Source of the DNA: Sphingomonas folli
Lineage (GTDB): Bacteria > Pseudomonadota > Alphaproteobacteria > Sphingomonadales > Sphingomonadaceae
Length of the DNA: 64,000 nucleotides
NCBI RefSeq assembly: GCF_019429525.1
Contig: NZ_JAHXZL010000006.1
Span: 1-64,000, forward strand
Reading direction: 5' to 3'
In this document: one piece after another, positions 46,469-56,243 of the stretch
How the letters are laid out: the number at the start of each line of letters is the position of its first letter
How positions within the stretch are numbered: position 1 is the first letter of the stretch
Made by a program: the position numbers and the translations under genes
Notes under the pieces: generated by a model
What the model was told of the DNA's origin: nothing
The model's database searches: none
The model's input: only the letters and a program-made list of their open reading frames with translations

Positions 46469-48079
46469 TCAGCCGTTGAGATGCGCCCACACCTGCGAGA
46501 TCACCACCGAGCCCTCCCCCACCGACGAGGCGACGCGCTTCACCGACCCGGCGCGCACGTCGCCCACCGCGTACACGCCGGGGCAGGAGGTCGCGTAGGA
46601 ACTCGCGCCTCCCGCCGCGCGGCCGGTCAGCACGAAGCCCTTGTCGTCGAGCGCGACCAGGCCCTCGAGCCAGGCGGTGTTGGGCGCCGCGCCCACCATC
46701 ACGAAGGCGGCGCAGGTGTCGATCACACGCTCGGCGCCGTCCTGGCGGATCGTCACCGCCTCCAATGCGCGGTCGCCGTGCACCGCCACCATCTCGGCGC
46801 CATAGTCGATCGAGATCTTCGGGTCGGCGTCGAGCCGGCTGGTGAGATAGTTGGACATCGAGGTGGCGAGCGAGCGCCCGCGCACCAGCAGCCGGACGTG
46901 GCGCGCGACTCGGCTGAGGTACATCGCCGCCTGCCCCGCCGAATTGCCCCCGCCGATCACGATCGCCTCGGCCTCGCGGCAGAAGCGCGCCTCGTTCTCG
47001 GTCGCGGCATAATAGATGCCGTTGCCCTCGAAGTCGCCGAGCCGATCGATCGGCAGGCGGCGATACTGCACCCCGGTCGCCACCACCACCGCGCGCGCGC
47101 GGACGCGCTGGCCGTTGTCGAAGGTGGCGCAGAACTGGCCGTCGTCGAGCCGGTCGAGCGCGGCCACCCGCAGCGGCATGGCGAAGCGCGTGCCGAACTT
47201 CATCGCCTGCACCTCGCCGCGCCACACCAGGTCCGCGCCCGAGATGCCGGTCGGGAAGCCCATGTAATTCTCGATCCGGCTCGACGTGCCCGCCTGGCCC
47301 CCGATCGCGGTGTCCTCCACCACCAGCGCGCCCAGCCCCTCGGCGCCCGCATAGACCCCCGCCGCGGTGCCCGCCGGCCCGGCGCCGACCACCAGCACGT
47401 CGACCTCCTCGTCGTCGACGAACTCGCGGCTGAGCCCGAGCAGCCGTGCCACCTTCTCGGGCGTGGGATCGGCGACGACGCGGTCGCGCCCGAAGATCAC
47501 CGCGGGCCGGTCGGCGTCGACCGCGCAGCTGGTCGCCACCGTCGCGGCGTCGGCGGTGCCGAGCGCGTGGCTGGTGTAGGGGATGCGGTTGCGCGCGGCG
47601 AACTCGGCGACGCGGCGCACCCCGCGGTCCTGCTCCTCGCCGAGCAGCACCAGCGAGCTGTCGTGTGACTCGAGCTGGCGCCGACGCCGCGCCGCCAGCA
47701 CGGTGATGATGATGTCCGACATCTCGGGCACCCGCGCCATCAGCTCGAGCATGCGCGCGCGCGGCACCTCCACCACGCGCGTGTCGCGCGCCGCGCGCAT
47801 CGCCATCGACCAGCTCCCGCCGCTGAGGAAGGCGATCTCGGCCATGAACTGCGTCGGCCCCAGCGTGGAGGGCAGGTGGCGCTCGCCGGTGAAGCTGTTG
47901 ACGACCTCGATCTCGCCGTCCTCGACGTAGACGAAGCTCTCCACCGCGTCGCCGGGGCGGACCAGCTCGGTGCCCGCGGGATAGACTCGCTCGTGCCCGG
48001 CCGCGCGGATCGCGGCGACATGCTCGGGGTGGAGCGGCACGCGCTGCATCTCGCGCAGGTCGCGCCCGATCGTCTCCAT
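46469..48079 (-). CDS. Cyclic-nucleotide-binding-domain thioredoxin-reductase-like flavoprotein
   Basis: 536 residues, ATG at 48079 with GGGAGCGAGGG upstream. Residues about 15-130 are a cNMP-binding fold (YPAGTELVRPGDAVESFVYVEDGEIEVV, then QFMAEIAFLSGGSWSMAMRA, the phosphate-binding cassette). A short thioredoxin/glutaredoxin-like spacer follows, then an FAD/NAD module from about 225: DVLVVGAGPAGTAAGVYAGAEGL, AIVIGGGNSAGQAAMYLS and CPGVYAVGDVRAGSVKRVASSVGEG. The redox CxxC of thioredoxin reductase, expected just before the NAD motif, is missing (YYAATENEARFC instead). It may therefore act on another acceptor. Divergent from a small hypothetical gene. Confidence 0.93.
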   Translation of the reverse strand: METIGRDLREMQRVPLHPEHVAAIRAAGHERVYPAGTELVRPGDAVESFVYVEDGEIEVVNSFTGERHLPSTLGPTQFMAEIAFLSGGSWSMAMRAARDTRVVEVPRARMLELMARVPEMSDIIITVLAARRRRQLESHDSSLVLLGEEQDRGVRRVAEFAARNRIPYTSHALGTADAATVATSCAVDADRPAVIFGRDRVVADPTPEKVARLLGLSREFVDDEEVDVLVVGAGPAGTAAGVYAGAEGLGALVVEDTAIGGQAGTSSRIENYMGFPTGISGADLVWRGEVQAMKFGTRFAMPLRVAALDRLDDGQFCATFDNGQRVRARAVVVATGVQYRRLPIDRLGDFEGNGIYYAATENEARFCREAEAIVIGGGNSAGQAAMYLSRVARHVRLLVRGRSLATSMSNYLTSRLDADPKISIDYGAEMVAVHGDRALEAVTIRQDGAERVIDTCAAFVMVGAAPNTAWLEGLVALDDKGFVLTGRAAGGASSYATSCPGVYAVGDVRAGSVKRVASSVGEGSVVISQVWAHLNG

Positions 48080-48223
48080 CGCCCTCGCTCCCGCCGCCGG
48101 AGCGCGCATGATGGCGGGCGGCGCGGATCGCCGCAACGGGTCGGCTGCGACAATCGCGCGACAAAGCTGCAACAAAGCGCCATCCGCGCGCATCATAGGC
48201 GGTCCAGGACGGACGGGCCCCCG

Positions 48224-48457
48224 ATGCGAGACCCCGACGTGCCCGCCCTTACTCTCCCCGTCCCCACCCGCGACGCGCTCGCCGCCGGCGCGCTGCTCGA
48301 CCGCGAGCTGCGCCGAGTCCGCCGCGTCGCGACCATGCTGCACGATCGCCGCTCGGTGGCGGAGCTCGCCGCCTATGAGCGCGAGCTGGAGGCGCAGCTG
48401 GCGCGCGCGCGGCGCGGGATCGACCTGCTCCACGCGACGCTGCGCCGGCTCGACTGA
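48224..48457 (+). CDS. Small helical protein, unknown
   Basis: 77 residues starting MRDPDVPALTLPV. The rest is a charged helical hairpin (LDRELRRVRRVATMLHDRRSVAELAAYERELEAQLARARRGIDLLHATL region), similar in style to small coiled-coil proteins. It is divergent from the cNMP-TrxR-like gene. No family recognised; coding probability is supported by third-position GC bias and the absence of overlap. Confidence 0.55.
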   Translation: MRDPDVPALTLPVPTRDALAAGALLDRELRRVRRVATMLHDRRSVAELAAYERELEAQLARARRGIDLLHATLRRLD

Positions 48458-48512
48458 TCACCCGGCCGCGCCGTTCGCCGCCACACCACTCGGCGGGAGA
48501 GTCGAGCGTGCC

Positions 48513-49298
48513 TCAGCGAGAGGTGGCGCGGCGCACCAGCCCGTCCACGGGCACGTCGTGGAGGCGGCGGAAGCGCGCCTCGATCAGCCCGAACAGCCCG
48601 AAGGCGAACAGCCCGAGCGCCACGATCACGTCGAACGGCCGCTCCAGCCAGGCGAGCACCTCGGCCATGCCGCCCGCGGCGCTGGCGCGCGCCTCGAACC
48701 CGGCGCGCACCAGGAACCAGGCGCTGATCAGGAACACCGCGCCCCGCGCGGCATAGCCCGCGCGCCCGCTCCAGCGCGCCCAGGGCCGCGACGCGACCGC
48801 CGGATCGAGGTAGCGCAGGAAACTGCCCTTGGCCGCCTTCGCCAGCTGCACCGCGCCGACCGCGGCGAGCAGCGCGCCGCCGAGCATCACCAGGGCGCTG
48901 CCGCCGGGCAGCGCCAGCGCGGTGCGCGCGCCGCGCTCGGCCCCGTCGCCCGCGAGCGCCACGCCCTGGATCAGCCGCACCGCCTGCCAGGCGAGGAACA
49001 GGTGCACCGCGCCGCTCGCCGCCGCGCCGAGCCGCTCGAACACGCCCTTGCCGTCGCTGCCGTGGCGCTCGATGTCCAGCGCGGCGTCGGCGAGCCGCCA
49101 GATGCCATAGCCGAGCAGCCCCGCCGCCATCAGGCCGAGCAGCAGCCGCCCCCCGCCCTCGCCGAGATAGGCCAGCGCGCCGGCGGGATCCTCGGCGCGG
49201 CCGGCGCGCAGGATCAGAAACGCGATCACGATGTAGAGCGCGCCGCGTACCGCGAAGCCCGCCCGCGTCAATGTCGTCAGCCGTGCGCCCGTGCTCAT
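48513..49298 (-). CDS. DUF1206 membrane protein
   Basis: 261 residues, six membrane helices arranged as three similar pairs: LTRAGFAVRGALYIVIAFLILR, then GAVHLFLAWQAVRLIQG and WSGRAGYAARGAVFLISAWFLVRAG. The repeated AGFAxRGxxY segment before each pair is the DUF1206 signature. Function is unknown in the family. ATG at 49298; the divergent GGDEF-EAL gene starts at 49477. Confidence 0.9.
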   Translation of the reverse strand: MSTGARLTTLTRAGFAVRGALYIVIAFLILRAGRAEDPAGALAYLGEGGGRLLLGLMAAGLLGYGIWRLADAALDIERHGSDGKGVFERLGAAASGAVHLFLAWQAVRLIQGVALAGDGAERGARTALALPGGSALVMLGGALLAAVGAVQLAKAAKGSFLRYLDPAVASRPWARWSGRAGYAARGAVFLISAWFLVRAGFEARASAAGGMAEVLAWLERPFDVIVALGLFAFGLFGLIEARFRRLHDVPVDGLVRRATSR

Positions 49299-49476
49299 CC
49301 GCTTTCCCCCGTGCGATCCCCCGACGAACGGGACAGGCGCCGCGCCGTTCCGCGCCTTTAGCGCCCCGTGATCACCCCAAAGTGGAAGTAAAACCAGTTT
49401 CTTAGGTCCGCATCCCTGATGCGTGTTAACAGTTTATCGATGATACTGGCGCTAGGGCGGGGCGAGGAGCTGCGCA

Positions 49477-51786
49477 GTGCCGTCACGCGATCTTCCCTCG
49501 TCTTCCCGCCGTGAACGGCATCTCGGGCCGCGCTTCATCGCCGCGGTACTCGCCCCCGTGCTGCTGCTCGCGCTCGGCCTCACCGGCTTCGCCGCGTCGG
49601 CGCTGCGCTCGGCCGCGACACAGGCCGATCGGGTGTCGGTCGAGCGGCAGGAGCGCGAGGTGCAGCTCGCGGTCGACGCCGCGCTCGACGAACTGGCGCA
49701 GAGCCAGGCGGGCGTCGCGATCTGGACGCCGCTGGTGCTCGAGCTGCGCCGTCCCACGCCGAACTGGACCTGGGTCGACGACAATGTCGGCGAGTGGCTG
49801 AGCGGCGTCTACGCGCACGACGCCGACGCCATCCTCGCCGCCGACGGGCGCGCGCGCTACGTGATGCGGGGCGGCCGGCGCCGCGGCGCCGCCGACTATG
49901 CGGTGCTGCGCGCCGCGGCGGCACCGCTGATCCGCGCGGTGCGCGGCCGCGGCGACGCCGCGCCCAACCCGCACGAGCGCCTGCCCGGCCACGCGCTGCC
50001 CGCCGGCTCGACCGTGCGCACCTCGGCGCGCGCGCGCCACGCCACCGACCTGGTCGCGATCGGCGGCCGCCCCGCGATCATGAGCGTGATGCGGATCATC
50101 CCCGAGCTGGGCACCCCGCCCGATCCCGCGGGGCACGAGCCGCTGCTGGTGAGCGCGCGCTACCTCGACACCGGCTTCGTCGAGCGGCTGGCGCGAGTCC
50201 AGCTCGTCGCCGGCGCGCGGCTGAGCGCGTCGCCGCACCGCGCTCTCGACGAGCAGGCGCTGGCGCTGGTGTCGAGTCGCGGCCAGCGCGTCGGCTATCT
50301 GCTGTGGCGCCCCGACCGGCCCGGCGCGGCGGTGTGGCGCACGATGGCGCCGAGCGCGCTCGCCGCGCTGGTCGCGCTGCTGGCGACGCTCGCCGCGCTG
50401 ATCGCCGGCGTGTTCAAGCTGGTGCGCAGCGACGCGCGCACGCTCGCGCGGCTCAACGCGGCGCATCTCGCGCTCCAGGCGAAGGAGGCGCAGGCGCACC
50501 ACCTCGCCTATCACGACCCGCTGACCGGCCTGCCCAACCGCGCCGCCTTCAACCAGGCGGGCGACCAACTGTTCGCGCACGCGCCCGCCGCGGGGGTGCG
50601 CGCGGTGCTGCTGATCGATCTCGACCGCTTCAAGCAGGTCAACGACACGCTCGGCCATCTCGGCGGGGACCAACTGATCCAGCTCGTCGCGGCGCGGCTG
50701 CAGGCGCTCGTCGGCGCGGGCGACGTGGTGGCGCGGCTCGGCGGCGACGAGTTCGCGGTGCTGGTCGGCGCGCGCGGCGACGAGGCCGCGGTCGGCGCGC
50801 TCGCCGGCGCGATGGTGGCGGCGCTGCGCGAGCCGTTCACGGTGCTGGGCACGCACGTCTTCATCGGCGCGAGCATCGGCATCGCCTGTCACCCGCGCTG
50901 CGGCAGCGACCGCTCCGAGCTGATGCGGATGGCCGATATCGCGATGTACCGCGCCAAGGCGGAGGGGCGCGACGGCCACCGCTTCTTCACCGAGGACATG
51001 GACGAGAGCGTCAAGACGCGGCGCGCGATCGAGCACGACCTGCGCCGCGCGATCGCGACGCGGCGCGAGCTGATGGTCCATTATCAGCCGCGCATGAACG
51101 CGGGCGGCACGCGCGTGATCGGGCTGGAGGCGCTGGTGCGCTGGCATCACCCCCAGCGCGGGCTGCTCGCCCCCGACGCCTTCGTCGCGATCGCGGAGGA
51201 GACCGGGCTGATCCGCGAGCTCGGCGCCTGGGTGCTGCGCGACGCCTGCGCGGTGGCGCGCGCCTGGCCGTCGCTGTCGATCGCGGTCAACCTCTCGCCG
51301 GTGCAGTTCCGCGCGCGCGGCGTGGCGGCGGAGCTCATCGACATCGTGCGCCGCGCCGGCGCGCGCCCGCAGCAGATCGAGCTGGAGGTGACCGAGAGCA
51401 TCCTGCTCGACGACGACGAGGGCGTGCGCGACGCCCTGGCGGCGCTGCGCGCGGCGGGCTTCCGCATCGCGCTCGACGATTTCGGCACGGGCTATTCCAG
51501 CCTCGGCTATCTCAGCAAGTTCGAGGTGGACAAGATCAAGATCGACCGGAGCTTCACGCGCCGGCTGGGCGAGAGCGACGACGCCGCCGCGATCATCCAG
51601 GCGGTGGTACGACTCGGGCAGGCGATGGGGCTGGCGGTGAGCGCCGAGGGAGTCGAGACGCGCGAGCAGCGCGCCTTCCTCGAGCATGCCGGGTGCGACG
51701 AGCTGCAGGGCTTCCTCTTCTCCGCCGCGGTGCCGGCGGGCGCGCTCGCGGCGCTGCTCGGCGGGCGGGTGGAGGCGGCGGCGTAG
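49477..51786 (+). CDS. Membrane-bound GGDEF-EAL cyclic-di-GMP enzyme with periplasmic sensor
   Basis: 769 residues, GTG start with GAGGAG upstream. TM1 about 20-42, a periplasmic CHASE4-like domain to about 285 (DAALDELAQSQAGVAIWTP), TM2 about 288-312, GGDEF with intact LGGDEFAVL near residue 420, EAL with GLEALVRWHHP near 549 and later catalytic segments NLSPVQF and DDFGTGYSSLGYL with KIDRSF. Both catalytic motifs are complete, so it could make or degrade c-di-GMP; which prevails cannot be told. It probably links an extracellular cue to motility or surface-polysaccharide choice. A family B repeat follows the stop. Confidence 0.93.
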   Translation: MPSRDLPSSSRRERHLGPRFIAAVLAPVLLLALGLTGFAASALRSAATQADRVSVERQEREVQLAVDAALDELAQSQAGVAIWTPLVLELRRPTPNWTWVDDNVGEWLSGVYAHDADAILAADGRARYVMRGGRRRGAADYAVLRAAAAPLIRAVRGRGDAAPNPHERLPGHALPAGSTVRTSARARHATDLVAIGGRPAIMSVMRIIPELGTPPDPAGHEPLLVSARYLDTGFVERLARVQLVAGARLSASPHRALDEQALALVSSRGQRVGYLLWRPDRPGAAVWRTMAPSALAALVALLATLAALIAGVFKLVRSDARTLARLNAAHLALQAKEAQAHHLAYHDPLTGLPNRAAFNQAGDQLFAHAPAAGVRAVLLIDLDRFKQVNDTLGHLGGDQLIQLVAARLQALVGAGDVVARLGGDEFAVLVGARGDEAAVGALAGAMVAALREPFTVLGTHVFIGASIGIACHPRCGSDRSELMRMADIAMYRAKAEGRDGHRFFTEDMDESVKTRRAIEHDLRRAIATRRELMVHYQPRMNAGGTRVIGLEALVRWHHPQRGLLAPDAFVAIAEETGLIRELGAWVLRDACAVARAWPSLSIAVNLSPVQFRARGVAAELIDIVRRAGARPQQIELEVTESILLDDDEGVRDALAALRAAGFRIALDDFGTGYSSLGYLSKFEVDKIKIDRSFTRRLGESDDAAAIIQAVVRLGQAMGLAVSAEGVETREQRAFLEHAGCDELQGFLFSAAVPAGALAALLGGRVEAAA

Positions 51787-51795
51787 CGGGCGCGG

Positions 51796-51934
51796 ATCCT
51801 CCCCGCTCGCGGGGAGGGGGACCGCCGGCCGCAGGCCGGCGGTGGAGGGGGGTTGCCGCAGGCTGCGCCGCGAGGAGAGCCCCCTCCACCACCCGGCTGC
51901 GCCGGGCGGTCCCCCTCCCCGTGCCGGGGAGGAT
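51796..51934. repeat. Dispersed inverted repeat (family B), complete pair
   Basis: Two inverted copies: left 51796-51852 (ATCCTCCCCGCTCGCGGGGA onward) and right to 51934, ending CCGTGCCGGGGAGGAT, joined by GCTGCGCCGCGAGGAGAGCC. The same unit occurs at 6781, 30539 and 62706. It separates convergent genes. Confidence 0.9.
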
Positions 51935-51942
51935 GGAGACCG

Positions 51943-53349
51943 CTATTTCTCCCGCGACACGCACGCCCCGCCATCCGGCCCCACCTCGCCGCGGCACACG
52001 CGCTCCGCGGGCAGCGCCACGCCCAGCTCGCGTAGCCGGTTGCGCCCGTCGGCGCCGCGCTCCAGGTCGAAGCCGTCGTACAGCGTCCCGCTCGCGGTAT
52101 AGGTGCGGAAGCTCAGCCGCTGCGCCGCCACGTCGACGATCTGGAACAGCTCTGTGGCCTCGGCGACCCGGTCGGGCTGCTTGAGCGCGCGGTCGTTGAG
52201 GCCGTACATCTTCGAGCCGGTCACCGAGACGAGATACACCGGCCCCTGCACCGCGCCCTGGGCATGCGTCGCACGCGCCGCGTCGCGCCCCGCCTCGGCG
52301 GTCAGCCGGCTGTAGCAATGGTCGTGCCCCTGGAGCACCAGGTCGACGCGGCGCGCCTCGAAGATCGGCTTCCACGCCGCCTTGAGCACCGCGGTGTCCT
52401 TGGGCCGCGCGCAGGTGAAGATCGGCTGATGGAAGAGCACCACGTTCCACCGCGCGGTGCTCGCCGCGAGCGTCGAGTCGAGCCACTTCGTCTGCGCGTC
52501 GAGCGCGCCGAGGTCGAGCGCGGCGGTGCCGTCGAGCACGACGAAGCGCACCCCCTGATAGTCGACGTAGTAGCTCGTCGCCTTGACCGAATCGGCGCCG
52601 TTGCCCGGCAGCGCGAACTGGAGCGGCCAATAGGGACCGAGCTTCCGGCTCTCGCGCCCGTCGGGGAGCATGGTGTCGACATATTCGTGGTTGCCGGTCG
52701 CGGGCAGCTGCGGGGTCGAGGCATAATTGTAGCCGCCCGCCTGGTTCCACTCGCCCCACTCGTCGTCGTGGTCGAGGTCGTCGCGCTGCGCGGCGAGGTC
52801 GCCGGCATGGACCGTCAGCGCCACCTGCCCCGCCATGAAACCCTGGCGGATCACGCGCGAGGCGTAGGTGAGGATGCCGTTCTGCGTGTCCCCCAGGTAC
52901 AGGAAGCGGAACGGGCGGAAGCCCTGAGCGGCGGTGCGGAACTGGAACCACTCGCTCCATCCCGCCGCGCCCCGGACGCGATAGGCGTAGACTCGGTCCG
53001 GCTCGAGCCCGGTGAAGCGCACCTGATGGTAGTTGGCGCTGCCGTTGGCGCTCTCGATCGCGCGCGTCGTACCGGTGACGGTGCGCGCCTCGCGCTCGAG
53101 CGTCGGCCCGTCGACCGCGCGCACGATCTGCGCCGCCGCGCTCGCCTGCGCGCGGTCGGTGCGGAAGGCGACCGCCATCTCGCGCGACGGGTCGGCGCCC
53201 GCGGTCAGCACGATCCGGTCGGGGATCGAGCGCGGCGCATAGGGCGTGCCCGGCGTGCGCGGGAGCGGCACCGCGGCGGGCGTCGCGGGGGCTTGGGCGA
53301 GCGCCGGGGCGGCGGCGAGCGCGGCGGCGAGAAAGAGCAGCGCGCGCAT
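51943..53349 (-). CDS. Exported metallophosphoesterase, purple-acid-phosphatase-like
   Basis: 468 residues. Signal peptide 1-19 (LLFLAAALAAAPALAQA). An N-terminal fibronectin-like domain (RIVLTAGADPSREMAVAFRTD through ANYHQVRFTGLEPDRVYAYRV) precedes the metallophosphatase core: YLGDTQNG, HAGDLAAQRDD, GNHEYVD, FHQPIF and QGHDHCYSR, the metal-ligand motifs. It likely releases phosphate from organic esters in the periplasm or outside. Its ATG overlaps the TonB receptor stop (TGATG at 53347-53351), so they form a coupled operon controlled by the PHO box at 56244. Confidence 0.93.
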   Translation of the reverse strand: MRALLFLAAALAAAPALAQAPATPAAVPLPRTPGTPYAPRSIPDRIVLTAGADPSREMAVAFRTDRAQASAAAQIVRAVDGPTLEREARTVTGTTRAIESANGSANYHQVRFTGLEPDRVYAYRVRGAAGWSEWFQFRTAAQGFRPFRFLYLGDTQNGILTYASRVIRQGFMAGQVALTVHAGDLAAQRDDLDHDDEWGEWNQAGGYNYASTPQLPATGNHEYVDTMLPDGRESRKLGPYWPLQFALPGNGADSVKATSYYVDYQGVRFVVLDGTAALDLGALDAQTKWLDSTLAASTARWNVVLFHQPIFTCARPKDTAVLKAAWKPIFEARRVDLVLQGHDHCYSRLTAEAGRDAARATHAQGAVQGPVYLVSVTGSKMYGLNDRALKQPDRVAEATELFQIVDVAAQRLSFRTYTASGTLYDGFDLERGADGRNRLRELGVALPAERVCRGEVGPDGGACVSREK

Positions 53350-56174
53350 CAGAAGTTCGCCCGCACGCCGAACTTCAGCGTGTAGCCATATTCCTCATAT
53401 TGCAGCAGGCGGCGCGTCACCGGCGCGTTCTGATAGGCGACATATTTGGCGTCGTTGATGTTCACCCACTCGCCGAAGAGCTGGAGGTTGGGCGTGATGC
53501 GGTAGCGCGCGCTGGCGTCGAGCTGGAAATGCTGGCGGACGTAGCGGTCCTCGTCGGCCACCGCCTGCACCTCATCGAGGTATCTGTCGCGATAGGTCCC
53601 CGCGAGGCGGACGCTGACCGGCCCCTTCTCGTAACCGAGCACCGCGTTGAACGTGTGGCGCGACGAGGCCGGCAGTGGGATCTTGCGCAGGCCGTCGGTG
53701 TCGCCGTCGAAGGTCTCGCCATCGGCGTCGGTGAAGGTGTAGTTGAGGTTGGTCAGCAGCCCGTCGAACGGCGCGGGCAGCATCGTGAAGAGCTGCGAGA
53801 AGCCGAGCTCGACGCCGCGGATGGTCGCTCTGCCGCTGTTGAGCGGGATGTCCGCCTCGGTGAAGGCGATCCCGCGGTACACGCCGTCAAAGGGCGCGTC
53901 GTCGTCCTCGAACGTCACCGTGGTGATATAATCCTGGATGTCCTTGTAGAAGAAGCCGGCCTGGAGCACGCTCGAGGTGGCGAAATACCATTCGGCGCCG
54001 GCGTCTAGGTTCCAGGCGCGATAGGGCTTGAGGTCGGGGTTGCCGAACGCGCCCTCCAGGTCGTCGCCGTCGCGCTCCAGCGCGAATCGCGGCGCGAGCT
54101 GGCCGATGCTCGGGCGCACCAGGCTGCGGAACGCGCCCGCGCGCAGCACCAGCTCGGGCGTCGCCTCGTAGCGCACCACCGCGCTCGGCAGCCAGTTGGT
54201 GTAGCTGCGCCGGATCCGGTTGGGCGTGACGAGCAGCTGCTCGCCCTCCTCGCCGTCCTCGTTCAGCGTCACCGTGCTGCCGCGGATGTCGTTGCGCGTG
54301 TGCTCCATGCGTACGCCGCCGATCAGCCGCAGCGGGCCGGCCTGGTAGCGGCCGAGCAGATAGCCCGAGTAGATGTCCTCGCCGACGCGATAATCCTCGG
54401 CCAGCGAGGCGAAGTCGGAGCCGAGGTCGTCGCGCTCGAAGCCCGCCGCATTGTCGGCGAGGAAGCCGCGCTCGCCCTTCTTCGCCACCACCGGGCCCAG
54501 CGCGGCGAGCCGGTAGGTCTGGCGCCCGACCACGTCGCCGAGCGTGAAGTCGCCGTCATAGCCGTCGAACGTGTCGACGTTGAGGTCATAGGTCTTCTCG
54601 CGCAGCCGCGCCTTGCCGCCGGCCTGGAGCTCGACCGTGCCCTCCGCCAGCGCGAAGCTGCGCGTGACGTCGCCGCGGACGTTCCACTCGCGGTCGACCG
54701 AGCGGCTCAGCGTCGTGCGGTCGAAACTGTCGAAGCCATAGTCGGCCGCGTCGTCGAACGCGGCCGCGCTGGCACCGCCGACCGCGAAGCGCGGGCGCAG
54801 GTAATTGCCATAGTCGAAGGCGACGCTGAGATCGTCGCCGTCCTCGCCGTCGAAGTCGCGGCGGAAGGTGATCGGGTCGATCGACCCGTTCTCCAGCTCC
54901 GAGGCGCGCGACCAGGCCGCGCTATATTGCAGCCGCCACGGCCCGGTCTCGGTCTCGCCGCCGACCGAGTAGCTCTGGATCAGCTGCTTCTCGAACCGGT
55001 CCTTGAGGTCGCGCTCGACGCGGACGCGCCCGTCGGCGCTGTCGAAGCTGGCGCCGGTGGCGGTGGAGCTGGCCGGGTCGGCGTCCAGCTCGAAGATCAG
55101 GCGGCGGCGGTCCTCCTGGTCGGAGAAGCGGTTGTAGATGCCGCGCGCGTACAGCCGGGTAGAGGGCGCGGGCTGCCAGTCGAGCGAGAGCGAGCCGCCG
55201 GTGCGCAGCCGGCGCACGTCATAGTCGCGATACTCGACCGAGTCGGCGAAGCCGTTCCCGGCCTCGTCGGTGGTCCACCCGTCCATCTCGATATTGTCGG
55301 TCTCGAACTTGCGCAGGTAATAAGACGCGCCGCCCGAGATGCCGAGATTGTCGGCGAACTTCTTCGAGAAGTTGACGCTGCCCTTGGGCGTCACCTCGCC
55401 GGAATAATGGTTGTACGAGCCCTCGATCGAGCCCGCGAGCAGGTCCTTCTTGCGGTCGAACGCCGAGGTGGTGTTGATCTCGACCGAGGCGCCGATCGTG
55501 TCGCCGTCCATGTCGGGGGTGAGCGACTTCTTGATCTCGATCGACTCGATCAGCTCGGACGCGACCACGTCGAGCGCGACCGAGCGCGTGTCGGCCTCGG
55601 GCGCGGGCACGCGCACGCCGTTGATCGAGGCGGCGTTGAGGCTGGGATCGAGCCCGCGCACCGCGACGAAGCGGCCCTCGCCCTGGTCGTTGAGCACGTT
55701 GACGCCGGGGGCGCGGCGCACCGACTCGGCCACGTTCTGGTCGGGGAACTGGCCGATCGAGTCGCGCGTCAGCACGCTCTCGACGCCATCGGCCCCGCGC
55801 TGGCGGCTGAGCGAGCTGGCGAGATTGGCGCGCTGGCCGGTGACGAGGATGTCACCCCCGCCGCCGACCGCGACGTCCTGGGTCACCATGCCGGCGGCGT
55901 CGACCGTGATCGCGGTGTCGACCACCTCGGCGCCGATGTAGCGCACCCGCAGCGTGTACTGGCCCGCGGGTACGTCGCTGAAGCGATACTGCCCCGCGCT
56001 GTCGGCCTCGACCGAGCGGCCGAGCTCGACGATCGACACCTGCGCCGAGGGCAGCGTCCGCGTGCCGCTCGAGTCCGAGACGGTGCCCGCCACCTGTCCG
56101 GCCTGTGCCAGTGCCGGGACGCACAGCAGCGTCGCCCCCAGCATGAGGCGCGTGCGCGCCGTCATCGCTCTCAT
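53349..56174 (-). CDS. TonB-dependent outer-membrane receptor with CarboxypepD-like N-terminal domain
   Basis: 941 residues. Signal peptide 1-25, then a CarboxypepD_reg-like domain (QVAGTVSDSSGTRTLPSAQVSIVELG), the TonB-box/plug region (GDILVTGQRANLASSLSRQRGADGVESVLTRDSIGQFPDQNVAESVRRAPGVNVLND) and a beta barrel ending in GYTLKFGVRANF with terminal Phe, as in outer-membrane proteins. Probably imports a phosphorylated substrate or phosphate-containing compound, given the coupled phosphatase gene and the PHO box. Substrate is inference. Overlaps the downstream phosphatase gene by 3 bp of sequence context (TGATG). Confidence 0.95.
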   Translation of the reverse strand: MRAMTARTRLMLGATLLCVPALAQAGQVAGTVSDSSGTRTLPSAQVSIVELGRSVEADSAGQYRFSDVPAGQYTLRVRYIGAEVVDTAITVDAAGMVTQDVAVGGGGDILVTGQRANLASSLSRQRGADGVESVLTRDSIGQFPDQNVAESVRRAPGVNVLNDQGEGRFVAVRGLDPSLNAASINGVRVPAPEADTRSVALDVVASELIESIEIKKSLTPDMDGDTIGASVEINTTSAFDRKKDLLAGSIEGSYNHYSGEVTPKGSVNFSKKFADNLGISGGASYYLRKFETDNIEMDGWTTDEAGNGFADSVEYRDYDVRRLRTGGSLSLDWQPAPSTRLYARGIYNRFSDQEDRRRLIFELDADPASSTATGASFDSADGRVRVERDLKDRFEKQLIQSYSVGGETETGPWRLQYSAAWSRASELENGSIDPITFRRDFDGEDGDDLSVAFDYGNYLRPRFAVGGASAAAFDDAADYGFDSFDRTTLSRSVDREWNVRGDVTRSFALAEGTVELQAGGKARLREKTYDLNVDTFDGYDGDFTLGDVVGRQTYRLAALGPVVAKKGERGFLADNAAGFERDDLGSDFASLAEDYRVGEDIYSGYLLGRYQAGPLRLIGGVRMEHTRNDIRGSTVTLNEDGEEGEQLLVTPNRIRRSYTNWLPSAVVRYEATPELVLRAGAFRSLVRPSIGQLAPRFALERDGDDLEGAFGNPDLKPYRAWNLDAGAEWYFATSSVLQAGFFYKDIQDYITTVTFEDDDAPFDGVYRGIAFTEADIPLNSGRATIRGVELGFSQLFTMLPAPFDGLLTNLNYTFTDADGETFDGDTDGLRKIPLPASSRHTFNAVLGYEKGPVSVRLAGTYRDRYLDEVQAVADEDRYVRQHFQLDASARYRITPNLQLFGEWVNINDAKYVAYQNAPVTRRLLQYEEYGYTLKFGVRANF

Positions 56175-56243
56175 AAGTCCCCCGAAGCTCTCGATTGTCC
56201 GGGGGTCTGTGCGGGTTAATTATGACGGTAGCCTGAGATTTGG

